A DNA stretch of 64,000 bases, from NCBI RefSeq assembly GCF_014652835.1, contig NZ_BMZO01000001.1:186001-250000 (forward strand), read 5' to 3'. The notes below the pieces were generated by a model. That model had not been told where the DNA came from. It did no database searches and saw only the letters and a program-made list of their open reading frames with translations. This stretch comes from Limoniibacter endophyticus. GTDB lineage: Bacteria > Pseudomonadota > Alphaproteobacteria > Rhizobiales > Rhizobiaceae. The position numbers were made by a program, and so were the translations under genes. This document shows, one piece after another, positions 1 to 8,552 of this stretch; the stretch's first letter is position 1, and each line of letters begins with the position of its first letter.

Positions 1-2
1 GC

Positions 3-485
3 ATCTACCAGCTGGAGATCGAGGCGTCGGAAGTCGCCCAGACGAAAACTGGATCAGGCACCATCCTCAAGACGACCAACGTCGTTATCGAGCCGGAAGA
101 GTTCAAGGGCCGTAAGATTTTCAACAACTACAATCTCGAAAACATAAACCCTCAGGCGCAGGAGATCGGGCAGAAGCAATTCGCCTCACTGTGTCGCGCC
201 ATCGGCTTGCAATCGGTCGATGATTCGGAAGAGTTGCATTTCCGAGCCTTCACCGTGAAGGTTGGCCTCGGCAAGCCTTCCAAGGATGGTCAACACCCAG
301 CCCGCGCGGAAATCAAGCGGTACTTCTTCCCCGATGAAGGCAACGTGCCACAGCCGGAAATTGACGCGGTTCAGCCAACTCCGGCACGCGCAGCACCAGC
401 AAACGACAATCGCCGTCCGGCTGCCAATGATAACCAGTCGGAACCAGCCAAGGCTGCGGGCGGCCGTCCGTGGGTCAAGCGCTAA
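3..485 (+). CDS. DUF669 family phage protein, 5' partial
   Basis: The reading frame is open to the left edge, so the start is missing. The visible part has the pattern of DUF669 proteins: a lysine/threonine-rich strand, then EEFKGRKIF, NLENINPQA and a helix with SLCRAIGL. Members sit in phage recombination clusters beside nucleases and annealing proteins and are thought to help handle single-stranded DNA; the exact role is not established. The C-terminus is a low-complexity tail carrying two AANDN-type motifs. It overlaps the next gene by one base (TAATG). Family call fairly firm, function uncertain. Confidence 0.75.
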   Translation: MYQLEIEASEVAQTKTGSGTILKTTNVVIEPEEFKGRKIFNNYNLENINPQAQEIGQKQFASLCRAIGLQSVDDSEELHFRAFTVKVGLGKPSKDGQHPARAEIKRYFFPDEGNVPQPEIDAVQPTPARAAPANDNRRPAANDNQSEPAKAAGGRPWVKR

Positions 486-691
486 TGACTGTGGACGAGT
501 TCAAGGCGTGGCTTGAGGGATTTGAAACCGCAATGAACGGCAATCCTCCTACGGCGGAGCAATGGTCGCGCATTAAGGAGAAAATTCAAAAACTCTCCGG
601 CACCACGCAAGCCACTTCGCGCATCCCGCTACCGAACGGCTGGAACGACCGCATGCGCGAGTTTGACCTTCCTCGCGTTCGCTACAGCTAA
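485..691 (+). CDS. Small phage protein, 68 aa, unknown function
   Basis: The ATG overlaps the stop of the DUF669 gene, implying coupled translation. The protein begins MTVDEFKAWLEG and is mostly helical, with a short basic C-terminus. I do not recognise a family with a known role. Similar short helical proteins often accompany recombination genes in rhizobial phages. A terminator-like hairpin follows directly. Confidence 0.6.
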   Translation: MTVDEFKAWLEGFETAMNGNPPTAEQWSRIKEKIQKLSGTTQATSRIPLPNGWNDRMREFDLPRVRYS

Positions 692-703
692 CCCATAACT
701 ACC

Positions 704-734
704 GGGCCGCTGTCACCACCGGCGGCCCTTTTCT
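704..734 (+). terminator. Rho-independent terminator or attenuator
   Basis: A 7-bp perfect G+C stem (GGGCCGC / GCGGCCC) with an 11-nt loop is followed by TTTTCT. It lies between the 68-aa gene and the Shine-Dalgarno sequence of the next gene, so it could end the upstream transcript or reduce read-through. Confidence 0.65.
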
Positions 735-752
735 ACCAAGAGGAGAGTGAGA

Positions 753-1505
753 ATGGGATGCGATATCCATTTCTATGTCGAAAAGAAGATCGGCGATCAG
801 TGGGTTACTGCTGACGAATGGGAAGATGACAAATACGACGAGGGTCGAAAGACCGTCGACTATAAGAAGCAGTTTTACAGCGGCAGATCATACAATCTGT
901 TCGCCATCCTAGCCGACATTCGCAATGGTCGAGGTTTTGCAGGAGTAAAAACCGGAGAAGGGTTCAGCCCGATCGACGCTCCGCGCGGCGTGCCTGGTGA
1001 CTGCTGCCCCGAATATCGCCAGATGATGGAGGACTATGGACGAGATGGTCACTCGCACTCGCACTTTACCCTCGCAGAGTTGCTGGCTTACGATTGGACG
1101 CAAGTGACGGAACAACAGGGTTGGGTCAACCCGATTGAGTGGGCTCAGTGGCGCGACTACGGGAAGCCGAATGGCTGGAGCGGCGGCATTGGCGGCGGTA
1201 GCGTTCTCCATCTCAGCAATCAGGAATTCGAAGCGGCTTGGCAGAAGGTGCGCCAAGAACAAGGCTATCCAGAGCAGCGCTACGCCTCTGCGCATCTGAA
1301 CCGTCATCAAGAAGATGCGGGCGACCTGAAGCGCTTCAGGGAGATTCTTGGCGGCTCGCCATACACGCTCGTGTCTTGGACCGAACCATATTTTGAGGCC
1401 ATCAACAGCGAATTCTTCAGCCGCACCATCCCGCGCTTGCTGAAGGTCGCGCAGGAGGTCGGCGGCGCGAACAACGTGCGAGCCACATTCTTCTTCGACA
1501 ACTGA
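753..1505 (+). CDS. MGCDIH-type phage protein, unknown function
   Basis: The ATG at 753 is chosen over the GTG six bases upstream because AGGAGAG stands just before it and because the family starts with MGCDIH. The 250-aa protein is rich in aromatic residues, with a GFAGVKTGEGF segment and a central HSHSHF run that could bind metal. Homologous MGCDIH proteins occur in many tailed phages and some bacteria, and I know of no established function. The hairpin-containing gap after it leads to the clamp gene. Confidence 0.7.
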   Translation: MGCDIHFYVEKKIGDQWVTADEWEDDKYDEGRKTVDYKKQFYSGRSYNLFAILADIRNGRGFAGVKTGEGFSPIDAPRGVPGDCCPEYRQMMEDYGRDGHSHSHFTLAELLAYDWTQVTEQQGWVNPIEWAQWRDYGKPNGWSGGIGGGSVLHLSNQEFEAAWQKVRQEQGYPEQRYASAHLNRHQEDAGDLKRFREILGGSPYTLVSWTEPYFEAINSEFFSRTIPRLLKVAQEVGGANNVRATFFFDN

Positions 1506-1515
1506 ACCAACCCTG

Positions 1516-1536
1516 CCTGCCGCTCACCACGGCAGG
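1516..1536. other. Intergenic hairpin before the clamp gene
   Basis: CCTGCCG and CGGCAGG form a perfect 7-bp stem with a CTCACCA loop. There is no T run, so it is more likely an RNA-processing or pausing element than a terminator. A CA-rich leader and GAGGAG follow it, ahead of the clamp gene. Confidence 0.4.
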
Positions 1537-1560
1537 CACCAAACCACCGAGGAGCAACCC

Positions 1561-2622
1561 ATGCGAGTTTCCATCGCCAAGGCCGACCTTGCGCGCGTTT
1601 TGGGCGCGGTCACAAAGGTCGTAGAGAGCAGATCGAAAATTCCAATCCTGTCGAATGTCCTATTGTCAGTAGATAAAGGCCGGCTGACAGTCACCGGCAA
1701 TGACCTTGATATCGAAGCGTCTGCGAGCATCGCGGTTCTGGATGCCGTCGACGGCGAACTAACCGTAAGCGCCAAGATGCTCAACGATATCGTCAAGAAG
1801 GCTGGTTCCGGCGACGTGTCGCTTGAGCAGAAAGATGCCACCCTTATCGTCAAATCTGGTCGCAGCCGCTTTCAGTTGCCGATCCTGCCTGCAAGCGACT
1901 TCCCATCGTTCCCGCAGTCCGATTTCAGCGTCGACTTCGATATCGATCTTGCAGCGCTCGTTGCTCCGGTGGCGTTTGCAATATCGACTGAAGAAACCCG
2001 TTTTTATCTCAACGGCGTGTTCCTGCATGTCATCGAAGGTAAGCTGACCGTAGTTGCAACGGACGGCCATCGACTAGCGCGTAACATGGGTCCTGATGCT
2101 GGCGAGTTCACCGGAGTAATCCTGCCGCGCAAGCTGGTGTCGATTTTGCCAAAGGGGTCCGTGCGCGTATCTTTGTCGCAAACCAAGATACGTATCGTTT
2201 CCGACGACGTTACCCTAGTGTCAAAACTCATCGATGGCACGTTCCCAGACTACCAGCGCGTCATACCTCGCAACAACGACAAAGCAGTGTCTTGTGACCG
2301 TGACGAGTTGATGGCGGCCGCTGACCGTGTTTCCACCATCAGTAGCGAGCGCGGACGCGCAGTTAAGCTTTCCATTGCCAGCGGGCAGATCACGCTGACG
2401 GTCAATAATCCCGAAGCCGGATCGGCAACGGATGATGTGGAGGCCGAATACAGCGGCGAGCCAATGGAAGTCGGCTTCAATGCTCAATACGTCCGCGACA
2501 TTCTCGGCGTTCTACCTGCTGGTCAAGTAACGATGAACCTCGCCGATTCAGGGGCGCCCGCCTTGGTGCGCGGCGGCATTGACGGTCTGACTTTGGTCAT
2601 TATGCCGATGAGGGTGTCTTAA
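1561..2622 (+). CDS. dnaN: Phage-encoded DNA polymerase III beta sliding clamp
   Basis: This is a full-length clamp of 353 aa, slightly shorter than typical cellular DnaN (about 366-372 aa). It shows the three repeated clamp domains: an N-terminal MRVSIAKADL strand, the SKIPILSNV segment, ATDGHRLA near the domain 2/3 boundary, FPDYQRVIP, and the C-terminal VIMPMRV that lines the peptide-binding pocket. The clamp encircles DNA and tethers polymerases and repair proteins. GAGGAG precedes the ATG. A phage-encoded clamp is uncommon. Its likely clients here include the downstream methyltransferase that ends in a clamp-binding peptide. The family call is secure. Confidence 0.95.
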   Translation: MRVSIAKADLARVLGAVTKVVESRSKIPILSNVLLSVDKGRLTVTGNDLDIEASASIAVLDAVDGELTVSAKMLNDIVKKAGSGDVSLEQKDATLIVKSGRSRFQLPILPASDFPSFPQSDFSVDFDIDLAALVAPVAFAISTEETRFYLNGVFLHVIEGKLTVVATDGHRLARNMGPDAGEFTGVILPRKLVSILPKGSVRVSLSQTKIRIVSDDVTLVSKLIDGTFPDYQRVIPRNNDKAVSCDRDELMAAADRVSTISSERGRAVKLSIASGQITLTVNNPEAGSATDDVEAEYSGEPMEVGFNAQYVRDILGVLPAGQVTMNLADSGAPALVRGGIDGLTLVIMPMRVS

Positions 2623-2623
2623 A

Positions 2624-3598
2624 ATGGCCCCGCTGCCCAAGCCCCAAGCGTCGACTGTCAGTGCCATCTATGCTGCCTATGAGGAGCGCAACGAGCAGCG
2701 GGACGGCAAGACCATCCCGGCAAGCCAGATCGCTGAGGAGTGTGGCAGAAAACTATGGTTCGATTTCCGTTGGACCACGCCGCACGAGTTCATCAACGGC
2801 CGCACATTGCGCATCTTCGAAACCGGCGTCGTGGAGGAAGAGCGCTGGATCGACAACCTGCGCATGATCGGCTGCGAGGTCGTTTCGCATCAGGGGGACG
2901 GTCGGCAAATCCGCATCGAGTTATGCGGCGGCCATGTCGGCGGCTATCTCGATTCCGAAATCCTTGGGCTGCCGGAGGCTCCGAAGACCTGGCACGTAGG
3001 TGAAATCAAGTCGCACAACATCAAGAGCTTCACCGCTCTAAAGAAGGACGGCGTCCAGAAGTCAAAGCCGCTGCACTACGGTCAGATGCAGATGTACATG
3101 CATGCTCGCGGCCGCGACAGGGCAATCTATTTGGCCGTCTGCAAGGACAACGACGAGCTCTACGCCGAGCGCATTCACTATGACGTCGAATACTGCCTGC
3201 GCATGATAGCAAGGGCAGAGCGCATCATCGCGGCACACGAACCGCCTGCCAAGTTGCACGAAGACCCGGAGGCCAAAATGGCCTTCGCGTGCGGGTGGTG
3301 CAAGCATAAGAGCATTTGCCACTACGGCGCATGGCCTCGGTCGAATTGCCGGACGTGTTTGTACTCGTCGCCGGAGGATGGCGGCTCTTGGTCTTGTTCG
3401 CGGTTCAGCAAGCCACTTTCGCTCGATGAGCAAAAGGCAGGCTGTGCGGCCCACCTTTACCTGCCGTCCTTAGTGCCCGGCGAGCAGATCGACAGCGACG
3501 AGGTCGCGGAGACTGTGACGTACCGGCTGACCAACGGCGATATCTGGGTCGATGGCGCACCAGCAAACGATAACCAACCGAAAAAGGATGCCGCGTGA
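2624..3598 (+). CDS. PD-(D/E)XK superfamily exonuclease (RecB/Cas4-like)
   Basis: The 324-aa protein has a nuclease core with Asp110 in GGYLDSE, then EIK at 127-129 and a Gln-rich helix (YGQMQMYMH, 152-160), matching the D, ExK and Q motifs of PD-(D/E)XK nucleases. Six cysteines at about 223, 226, 232, 242, 245 and 258 suggest a metal or iron-sulfur site. The role is probably end resection for phage recombination with the DUF669 protein. The gene starts one base after the clamp stop codon. The C-terminus carries an AANDN-type motif. The catalytic assignment comes from motifs only. Confidence 0.8.
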   Translation: MAPLPKPQASTVSAIYAAYEERNEQRDGKTIPASQIAEECGRKLWFDFRWTTPHEFINGRTLRIFETGVVEEERWIDNLRMIGCEVVSHQGDGRQIRIELCGGHVGGYLDSEILGLPEAPKTWHVGEIKSHNIKSFTALKKDGVQKSKPLHYGQMQMYMHARGRDRAIYLAVCKDNDELYAERIHYDVEYCLRMIARAERIIAAHEPPAKLHEDPEAKMAFACGWCKHKSICHYGAWPRSNCRTCLYSSPEDGGSWSCSRFSKPLSLDEQKAGCAAHLYLPSLVPGEQIDSDEVAETVTYRLTNGDIWVDGAPANDNQPKKDAA

Positions 3599-4062
3599 TG
3601 GAAGCCGCCAATGACAACCACCAGAGGCCGCGCGAGTTCGATGACAAGCTGGTCGCGCACCTTCCTTTTCTGCACAAAATCTCGCGAGAATTGGCCCGTA
3701 ACAGTGAAGAAGCAGAAGAACTGGTAGCGATGACACTACTGGCTGCACTCCGACGTTGGAGGGTGGCAGTTCAATATGCATCATTCATGAATTGGCTACG
3801 GCTGACCATGCGTGCACAGCGCAATTGGATGATTAGAAAAATACGCCCGACCGCCGAAATGCCCCTTAACCTCGCTGCCAGCGTGAACGTCGAGGCAAGC
3901 GTCGACGCTAATGCCGTCGTTGCATCTCTCTCAGGTTCGCGCAAGGGGCGCATGATGCTCGCCGTTGGTGCTGGGTATACCTACGAGGAAGCCGGCGCGA
4001 TGGAGGGCGTAAGCCGCAAGCGCGTCTACCAGATTGTGCAGGAATATCGGAGGGCGGCGTGA
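3598..4062 (+). CDS. Sigma-70-like (ECF-type) transcription factor
   Basis: The ATG shares its A with the nuclease stop codon. Residues ~14-80 resemble sigma region 2 (LPFLHKISRELARN, EEAEELVAMTLLAALRRW), and residues ~125-150 form a region 4 helix-turn-helix (YTYEEAGAMEGVSRKRVYQIV). Such proteins direct RNA polymerase to non-host promoters or act as regulators. Two copies of a bipartite 40-bp element elsewhere in the prophage are possible targets. The N-terminus contains AANDN. At 154 aa the length fits small ECF sigma factors, but a DNA-binding regulator without polymerase contact remains possible. Confidence 0.6.
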   Translation: MEAANDNHQRPREFDDKLVAHLPFLHKISRELARNSEEAEELVAMTLLAALRRWRVAVQYASFMNWLRLTMRAQRNWMIRKIRPTAEMPLNLAASVNVEASVDANAVVASLSGSRKGRMMLAVGAGYTYEEAGAMEGVSRKRVYQIVQEYRRAA

Positions 4063-5804
4063 CCTTGCAGCTGCGAGAGTACCAGCAGGACGCAGAGGAT
4101 GCAGTCTTTGACTATTGGACGCGCGAGCCAGGTAATCCACTTGTCGATCTTGCCACAGGGTGCGGCAAGAGCTTGGTTATGTCGTCACTAATCCGTCGCC
4201 TCGTACAGGGCTGGCCGGACATGCGCATTATGGTCGTGACGCACGTCGCGGAGCTGATTGAGCAGAACTATCTGGAGTTGATGGGAATCTGGCCGTTCGC
4301 GCCGGCCGGCATCTACTCGGCAGGCCTTGGGCGGAAGGACGCACGGAGCCAGATCATCTTTGCCGGCATCCAGACGGTTCATAACAAGGCGGCGACAATC
4401 GGCCATATCGATGTTCTGATGGTTGATGAGTGCCACCTTATTCCGACCAACAGTAATACGATGTATCGCAAGTTCATCGATGCGCTAAGGGCAGTGAATC
4501 CTGATCTTAAGATTTTGGGTCTGACGGCAACGCCATATCGGCTGGATAGCGGTCGACTGGATCAAGGCGACGACCGTCTCTTTGACGAAGTTGTCTATAC
4601 ATACGGCGTCGGCGATGGCATCCGAGACGGTTACCTGACGCCACTGACCAGCAAGCCGACCACGACCGAATACGATGTGAAAGGCGTCGGCCGGCTCGGT
4701 GGCGACTACAAGCAGAACGCACTGCAAGCGGCAATCAACACACCGGAGTTGAACGATGCGGTAGTCAGTGAGATCATTGCGAAGGGCGCTGACCGTCGTT
4801 CCTGGCTGGCATTCTGTGCGGGTGTCGATGCTGCTATCGACATGCGAGACAAGTTCCGGAGCCGAGGAATTACGTGCGAGACTGTGACCGGCGACACGCC
4901 AAAAGAAGAGCGTCGACGCATCCTTGAGGATTTCAAATCATACAAGATCCAGTGTGTGACGAATAACTCAGTTCTTACTACGGGATTTAACCATAAGGGC
5001 GTTGATTTAATTGCGTTTTGCCGCCCAACTCTGTCCTTGGCACTGTATGTTCAGATGGCTGGTCGTGGCACGCGCGTTCTCTACAAAAAGGGCATGCCTC
5101 TGACGACAGCCGATGAACGCATCGCCGCAATCAAGGCTGGCCCGAAACCGAATTGCCTAGTGCTTGATTTCGCAAAGCTGGTAGATCGTCACGGCCCGGT
5201 CGATATGGTGGAGCCGAAGTCGCCGAGCAAAGGTGATGGCGATCCGCCAATCAAAATTTGCCCGCAGGACGATGGCGGCTGTGGCGAGAAGGTTCATATC
5301 TCGCTGATGAAATGTCCGTGCTGCGGTTACGACTTCCCGCCTAACGAGGACGAAAAGCTAACCCGCCACGCAGCTGACGCGCCGATTGTGTCGGTGGCTG
5401 ACGCAGAATGGCGCAAAGTCAATTCGCGGTCATTCTACTTCCACGAAGGTAAGGCCGGAAAGCCGGACAGCGTGAAGTGCACATATATGGCTGGCCTTAC
5501 GCCAATCAATGAATGGCTATGCCCGGCGCACGAAGGTTTCGCCCGCAGCAAAGCCGATCGGTTCTGGTCGAAGCACGGCGGTCAGCGTCCGTTTCCGCGA
5601 ACCGTGATGGAGTGGCTGGAGCGGCAGAGCGAGCTACTGACGACTGCCGAAATCAGCGTGAAGCCGAGCGGCAAATATTGGGAGGTGAAAGACCACCGCG
5701 CCGGTGCTGCAAACGACAATGCGCCGGAAGCAGCCAATGACAACGAGCCTGCATACCGAGGCGGGATCGGACACGAAATGGATGAGGACTATATTCCATT
5801 TTGA
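4059..5804 (+). CDS. Superfamily II DEAD/DEAH-box helicase
   Basis: The GTG start overlaps the previous stop (GTGA). Visible motifs are the Q-motif-like LREYQQDA, Walker A GCGKS (34-38), DECH (123-126), TATPYR (156-161) and a C-terminal helicase domain with GFNHKGVDLI and QMAGRGTR. A Cys4 zinc-finger-like segment (CPQDDGGCG ... CPCC) lies near residue 410-430. The layout matches SSL2/RadD-type helicases of phage replication and recombination modules. Two AANDN motifs and a final DEDYIPF segment form a flexible tail. ATP-dependent DNA unwinding or branch remodelling is the expected activity. Confidence 0.87.
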   Translation: MTLQLREYQQDAEDAVFDYWTREPGNPLVDLATGCGKSLVMSSLIRRLVQGWPDMRIMVVTHVAELIEQNYLELMGIWPFAPAGIYSAGLGRKDARSQIIFAGIQTVHNKAATIGHIDVLMVDECHLIPTNSNTMYRKFIDALRAVNPDLKILGLTATPYRLDSGRLDQGDDRLFDEVVYTYGVGDGIRDGYLTPLTSKPTTTEYDVKGVGRLGGDYKQNALQAAINTPELNDAVVSEIIAKGADRRSWLAFCAGVDAAIDMRDKFRSRGITCETVTGDTPKEERRRILEDFKSYKIQCVTNNSVLTTGFNHKGVDLIAFCRPTLSLALYVQMAGRGTRVLYKKGMPLTTADERIAAIKAGPKPNCLVLDFAKLVDRHGPVDMVEPKSPSKGDGDPPIKICPQDDGGCGEKVHISLMKCPCCGYDFPPNEDEKLTRHAADAPIVSVADAEWRKVNSRSFYFHEGKAGKPDSVKCTYMAGLTPINEWLCPAHEGFARSKADRFWSKHGGQRPFPRTVMEWLERQSELLTTAEISVKPSGKYWEVKDHRAGAANDNAPEAANDNEPAYRGGIGHEMDEDYIPF

Positions 5805-5815
5805 AGGAGATAATG

Positions 5816-6067
5816 ATGAGTAGCGAACATGCAATCATAGTGGCGCGCAACACTAATACTGGTGCAATTGAACTGCCTCTGGATGATCTGACGCTTTACG
5901 ACGCGACTGATCATGGAATTGACGGAGAAAAAGGCGGCGTGGGTAGCGTCAGCAGCATCATTGAACACGTCCGTTCTACATATGACGACAACTGGGTCAT
6001 CACGCTTTATGTGCGTAAGGGGCAAGATTGGTGTGGAGCTAAAGCCACCAACAATCAACCGCGCTGA
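5816..6067 (+). CDS. Small acidic phage protein, unknown function
   Basis: Three in-frame start codons lie close together. The ATG at 5816 is preferred because AAGGAGA ends five bases before it. The 83-aa product has a predicted beta-rich N-terminal half and a C-terminal strand (DNWVITLYVRKG). No family recognised. It sits 11 bases after the helicase and probably shares its transcript. Confidence 0.6.
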   Translation: MSSEHAIIVARNTNTGAIELPLDDLTLYDATDHGIDGEKGGVGSVSSIIEHVRSTYDDNWVITLYVRKGQDWCGAKATNNQPR

Positions 6068-6100
6068 CCCAACCACCACCACACCACAGAGGAGTTACAA

Positions 6101-6808
6101 ATGACCGAAGCAGCAACGATTGGCCATAACGGCGCGCCGCCAGAGTTCGAAGTGTTCCAGAAGATCGACGATCTTTACGAAGAGGCGAAGAACTGGGCCG
6201 ATGGTGAGCCCATCACGTCGGAGGAAATGCACGACGCAGTCACCAAGCTGTATGATGGCATCCATGAGGCCGGCAAAGAGGCTGACGAACTGCGTAAGGC
6301 TGAAAAGAAGCCGTGGGACGATAAGGTCGCTGCGGTGCAGGACAAGTTCAATCCGTACGTCCAGCCGAAGAAAGGCAAGGTCGATCGCGCCAAGGCAGCG
6401 CTAGGCGACATCCTGGCAAAGTGGAGAGCTGAAGTTCAGCGCAAGAAGGCTGAGGAAGCCCGCAAGGCGCGCGAAGAGGCTGATCGTATTGCTGCCGAGG
6501 CGCAAGCGGCCATTCGTGCATCATCTGGCAATCTGGAAGAGCGCGAGAAGGCGGAAGAGTTGCTGGCTGAGGCCAAGAAGGTCGAACGCTTTGCTCGTCG
6601 CCAGGATAAGGCTGCAACGACTGGCACCGGCTTGCGGACGGTCTGGATTGCTGAACTGAAGGATGCAAACGCGGCCTTGGACTGGGCCTACGAGCGTGCG
6701 CCTGAGCGGTTTGAGCAGTTGGTGCAGCAGATCGCTGACGAAGCTGTGCGAGCAGGGCTGCGAACCGTACCGGGGTTTGCGGTCGTGGAAGAGAAGAGGG
6801 CGGCTTGA
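6101..6808 (+). CDS. Coiled-coil phage protein of the recombination cluster
   Basis: The 235-aa protein starts with a short TIGHNGAPP motif, continues as a long charged coiled coil (about residues 20-170, rich in Lys, Glu and Ala), and ends in a compact domain (VWIAELKDANAALDWAYERA ... VPGFAVVEE). Phage proteins with this C-terminal pattern commonly lie beside single-strand annealing or RecT/Erf genes, which fits this place, but the biochemical role is unknown. A CA-rich leader followed by GAGGAG precedes the ATG. Confidence 0.65.
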   Translation: MTEAATIGHNGAPPEFEVFQKIDDLYEEAKNWADGEPITSEEMHDAVTKLYDGIHEAGKEADELRKAEKKPWDDKVAAVQDKFNPYVQPKKGKVDRAKAALGDILAKWRAEVQRKKAEEARKAREEADRIAAEAQAAIRASSGNLEEREKAEELLAEAKKVERFARRQDKAATTGTGLRTVWIAELKDANAALDWAYERAPERFEQLVQQIADEAVRAGLRTVPGFAVVEEKRAA

Positions 6809-6839
6809 CTATACGCCAACCCGCATAAAGCCTGATTAT

Positions 6840-6870
6840 ACGCCAGACCGAATAACCAGCGGTCTGGCGT
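6840..6870. terminator. Strong inverted repeat, possible bidirectional terminator
   Basis: ACGCCAGACCG and CGGTCTGGCGT form a perfect 11-bp stem with a 9-nt loop between the coiled-coil gene and the convergent 63-aa gene. A short direct repeat TATACGCCA occurs at 6811 and 6838. No T run follows on either strand, so termination is inferred from position. Confidence 0.45.
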
Positions 6871-6878
6871 GGGCAGGG

Positions 6879-7070
6879 TTAGTAAACACGCGAACTAAGA
6901 ATTAATCGCTTTGGTCCTTGCAGAGCGCCAAACTGGGTTACATGGAAGCGAATTGAAGCGTCTTCTTGCCAGGCTTCAATGTGTTTCGATTTTGCCTCGT
7001 AGGTATTGCCATTATACCTGTATTCGCCGGGCTCTTTTGGTTGCCCTAAATCATCATATCCAATGTTCAT
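6879..7070 (-). CDS. Small minus-strand protein, 63 aa
   Basis: This is the only plausible gene in the gap between the coiled-coil protein and the first methyltransferase. It is antisense to the surrounding genes. On its strand AGGA stands about nine bases before the ATG. The sequence has a beta-rich look (GEYRYNGNTYEAK) and a C-terminal FGALQGPKRLIL segment. Unknown function, and it may be cargo rather than part of the replication module. Confidence 0.5.
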   Translation of the reverse strand: MNIGYDDLGQPKEPGEYRYNGNTYEAKSKHIEAWQEDASIRFHVTQFGALQGPKRLILSSRVY

Positions 7071-7149
7071 TTTATGGTTCCTGTTGCCAATACTTGAACA
7101 ATACCATCCATCGCGGGGTGTTGCCTAGTGCAGCGCCAGAGGAGTTAAA

Positions 7150-7719
7150 ATGGATACGCTACCAGAAGGGCGCTACGGCGCGATCCTTGCTGATCCGCCG
7201 TGGGCGTTCAGAACCTATAGCAAAACAGATATTGCACCGGCCCGCGGCGCTCAGCCTTACGACGTCATGTCTCTCGCTGACATCAAAGCGCTTCCGGTTG
7301 GCGAGGTGGCAGCGAAGGATTGCCTGTTATTCATGTGGACCGTGTCGCACCTACAGCGCGAGGCGTTCGACGTCGCCGAGGCTTGGGGGTTCCGCCCCGT
7401 GAGCGTGGCCTTCGTTTGGGACAAGGGCCGCATGGGAATGGGATACTGGACACGACAAGAAGTCGAAATCTGCCATCTGTTCAAGCGCGGCAAGCCACGT
7501 CGTCAGTGTAAAGGAGTAAGGTCATTGATCCGCTCGCCACGCCGTGAGCATAGCCGAAAACCGGACGAGCAGTATGAGCGAATCGAGCGCTTAGTTGACG
7601 GCCCTTACTTAGAACTTTTCGCTCGTCAGGCATGGAGCGGATGGACCGCTTGGGGCAATCAGGTCAGCAAGTTTGAAGCGGCGAACGATAATTCACTTGT
7701 TCAGGCGAGGGTCGCTTAA
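7150..7719 (+). CDS. MT-A70 family adenine N6-methyltransferase
   Basis: The DPPW catalytic motif is at residues 15-18, followed by the family pattern YDVMSLADIKALPV and a C-terminal WTAWGNQV segment. MT-A70 enzymes transfer a methyl group from S-adenosylmethionine to adenine N6 in nucleic acid. In phages this usually modifies phage DNA to resist restriction or mimic host methylation. No restriction endonuclease lies beside it. The 189-aa length is normal for phage members. AANDN sits near the C-terminus. The gene abuts a second methyltransferase (TAATGG). Confidence 0.9.
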   Translation: MDTLPEGRYGAILADPPWAFRTYSKTDIAPARGAQPYDVMSLADIKALPVGEVAAKDCLLFMWTVSHLQREAFDVAEAWGFRPVSVAFVWDKGRMGMGYWTRQEVEICHLFKRGKPRRQCKGVRSLIRSPRREHSRKPDEQYERIERLVDGPYLELFARQAWSGWTAWGNQVSKFEAANDNSLVQARVA

Positions 7720-8537
7720 TGGCGAAGCTTACTAAAGCCCAAGCGAAGGCGCATGCTCAAGCGTGCGACCTTCTTACCAAAGACGTGCTGACTGAAGACG
7801 ATAAGGAATTCGTCTATCGAAACTGGAATGAAGGGGCTAACCACGTCAACGGCGAGGCTGGCGCGTTCTTCACGCCGTTTGATATGGCTTTTGACTTTGC
7901 AATAGACGCTGGCGGTGGACGGATTATCGACCTTTGTGCAGGTATCGGCATGCTGTCTTACGCAGTTTGGCAGCGCAGTCGTTTTTATGACAGCCGTCCG
8001 CAGATCACATGCGTCGAGCGAAACCCTGATTATATCGAGGTTGGCAAGAAACTGCTGCCGGAGGCGACATGGATTCAAGCCGACGTACTGGATGTGCTGA
8101 ATATGGGTTTAGGCCGCTTTGACTCAGCCATAAGCAACCCACCTTTCGGTAACATCCGGCGAGAAAAGAACAGTCCGCGCTACACCGGTGAGGATTTCGA
8201 ATTTCACGTCATCGACATTGCGGCGCATCTTGCAGATTACGGTTGTTTCATCGTCCCGCAGATGTCTGCCGGATTCAACTATTCTGGCCGTAAGAACTAC
8301 GAGCGCCAGAAGGATGGCAAGGCGGTTAAGTTTCAAGAACTAACCGGGCTTCACTTTGAATCTGGATGCGGGATCGACACGTCATTTTACATCAACGATT
8401 GGAAGGGTGTGTCGCCAATGTGTGAAATCGTCTGTGTTGAATTTGAACAAGAGCAGATAGCGGCAGATCCTGCGCCAATGCCCGTTGCGGCCAATGACAA
8501 TCGACCTCAGCTATCATTGTTTGGTGAGGCAGCATGA
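7719..8537 (+). CDS. N6-adenine DNA methyltransferase with C-terminal clamp-binding peptide
   Basis: A Rossmann-fold methyltransferase of 272 aa with the S-adenosylmethionine motif DLCAGIG (71-77) and the catalytic NPPF motif (140-143). The N-terminal helices precede FFTPFDMAFDF, a layout seen in orphan phage methyltransferases. The protein ends with an AANDN motif and QLSLF (264-268), an exact match to the consensus peptide that binds the beta clamp, QL(S/D)LF. A clamp gene lies 5 kb upstream, so methylation may be coupled to replication. Target sequence unknown. The start overlaps the preceding stop. Confidence 0.88.
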   Translation: MAKLTKAQAKAHAQACDLLTKDVLTEDDKEFVYRNWNEGANHVNGEAGAFFTPFDMAFDFAIDAGGGRIIDLCAGIGMLSYAVWQRSRFYDSRPQITCVERNPDYIEVGKKLLPEATWIQADVLDVLNMGLGRFDSAISNPPFGNIRREKNSPRYTGEDFEFHVIDIAAHLADYGCFIVPQMSAGFNYSGRKNYERQKDGKAVKFQELTGLHFESGCGIDTSFYINDWKGVSPMCEIVCVEFEQEQIAADPAPMPVAANDNRPQLSLFGEAA

Positions 8538-8552
8538 TGCCATCAACCTAAA

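Noticed and set aside
7150-8537. Restriction-modification system
   Set aside because: Two methyltransferases are present but no restriction endonuclease gene adjoins them. They are better seen as orphan phage enzymes.
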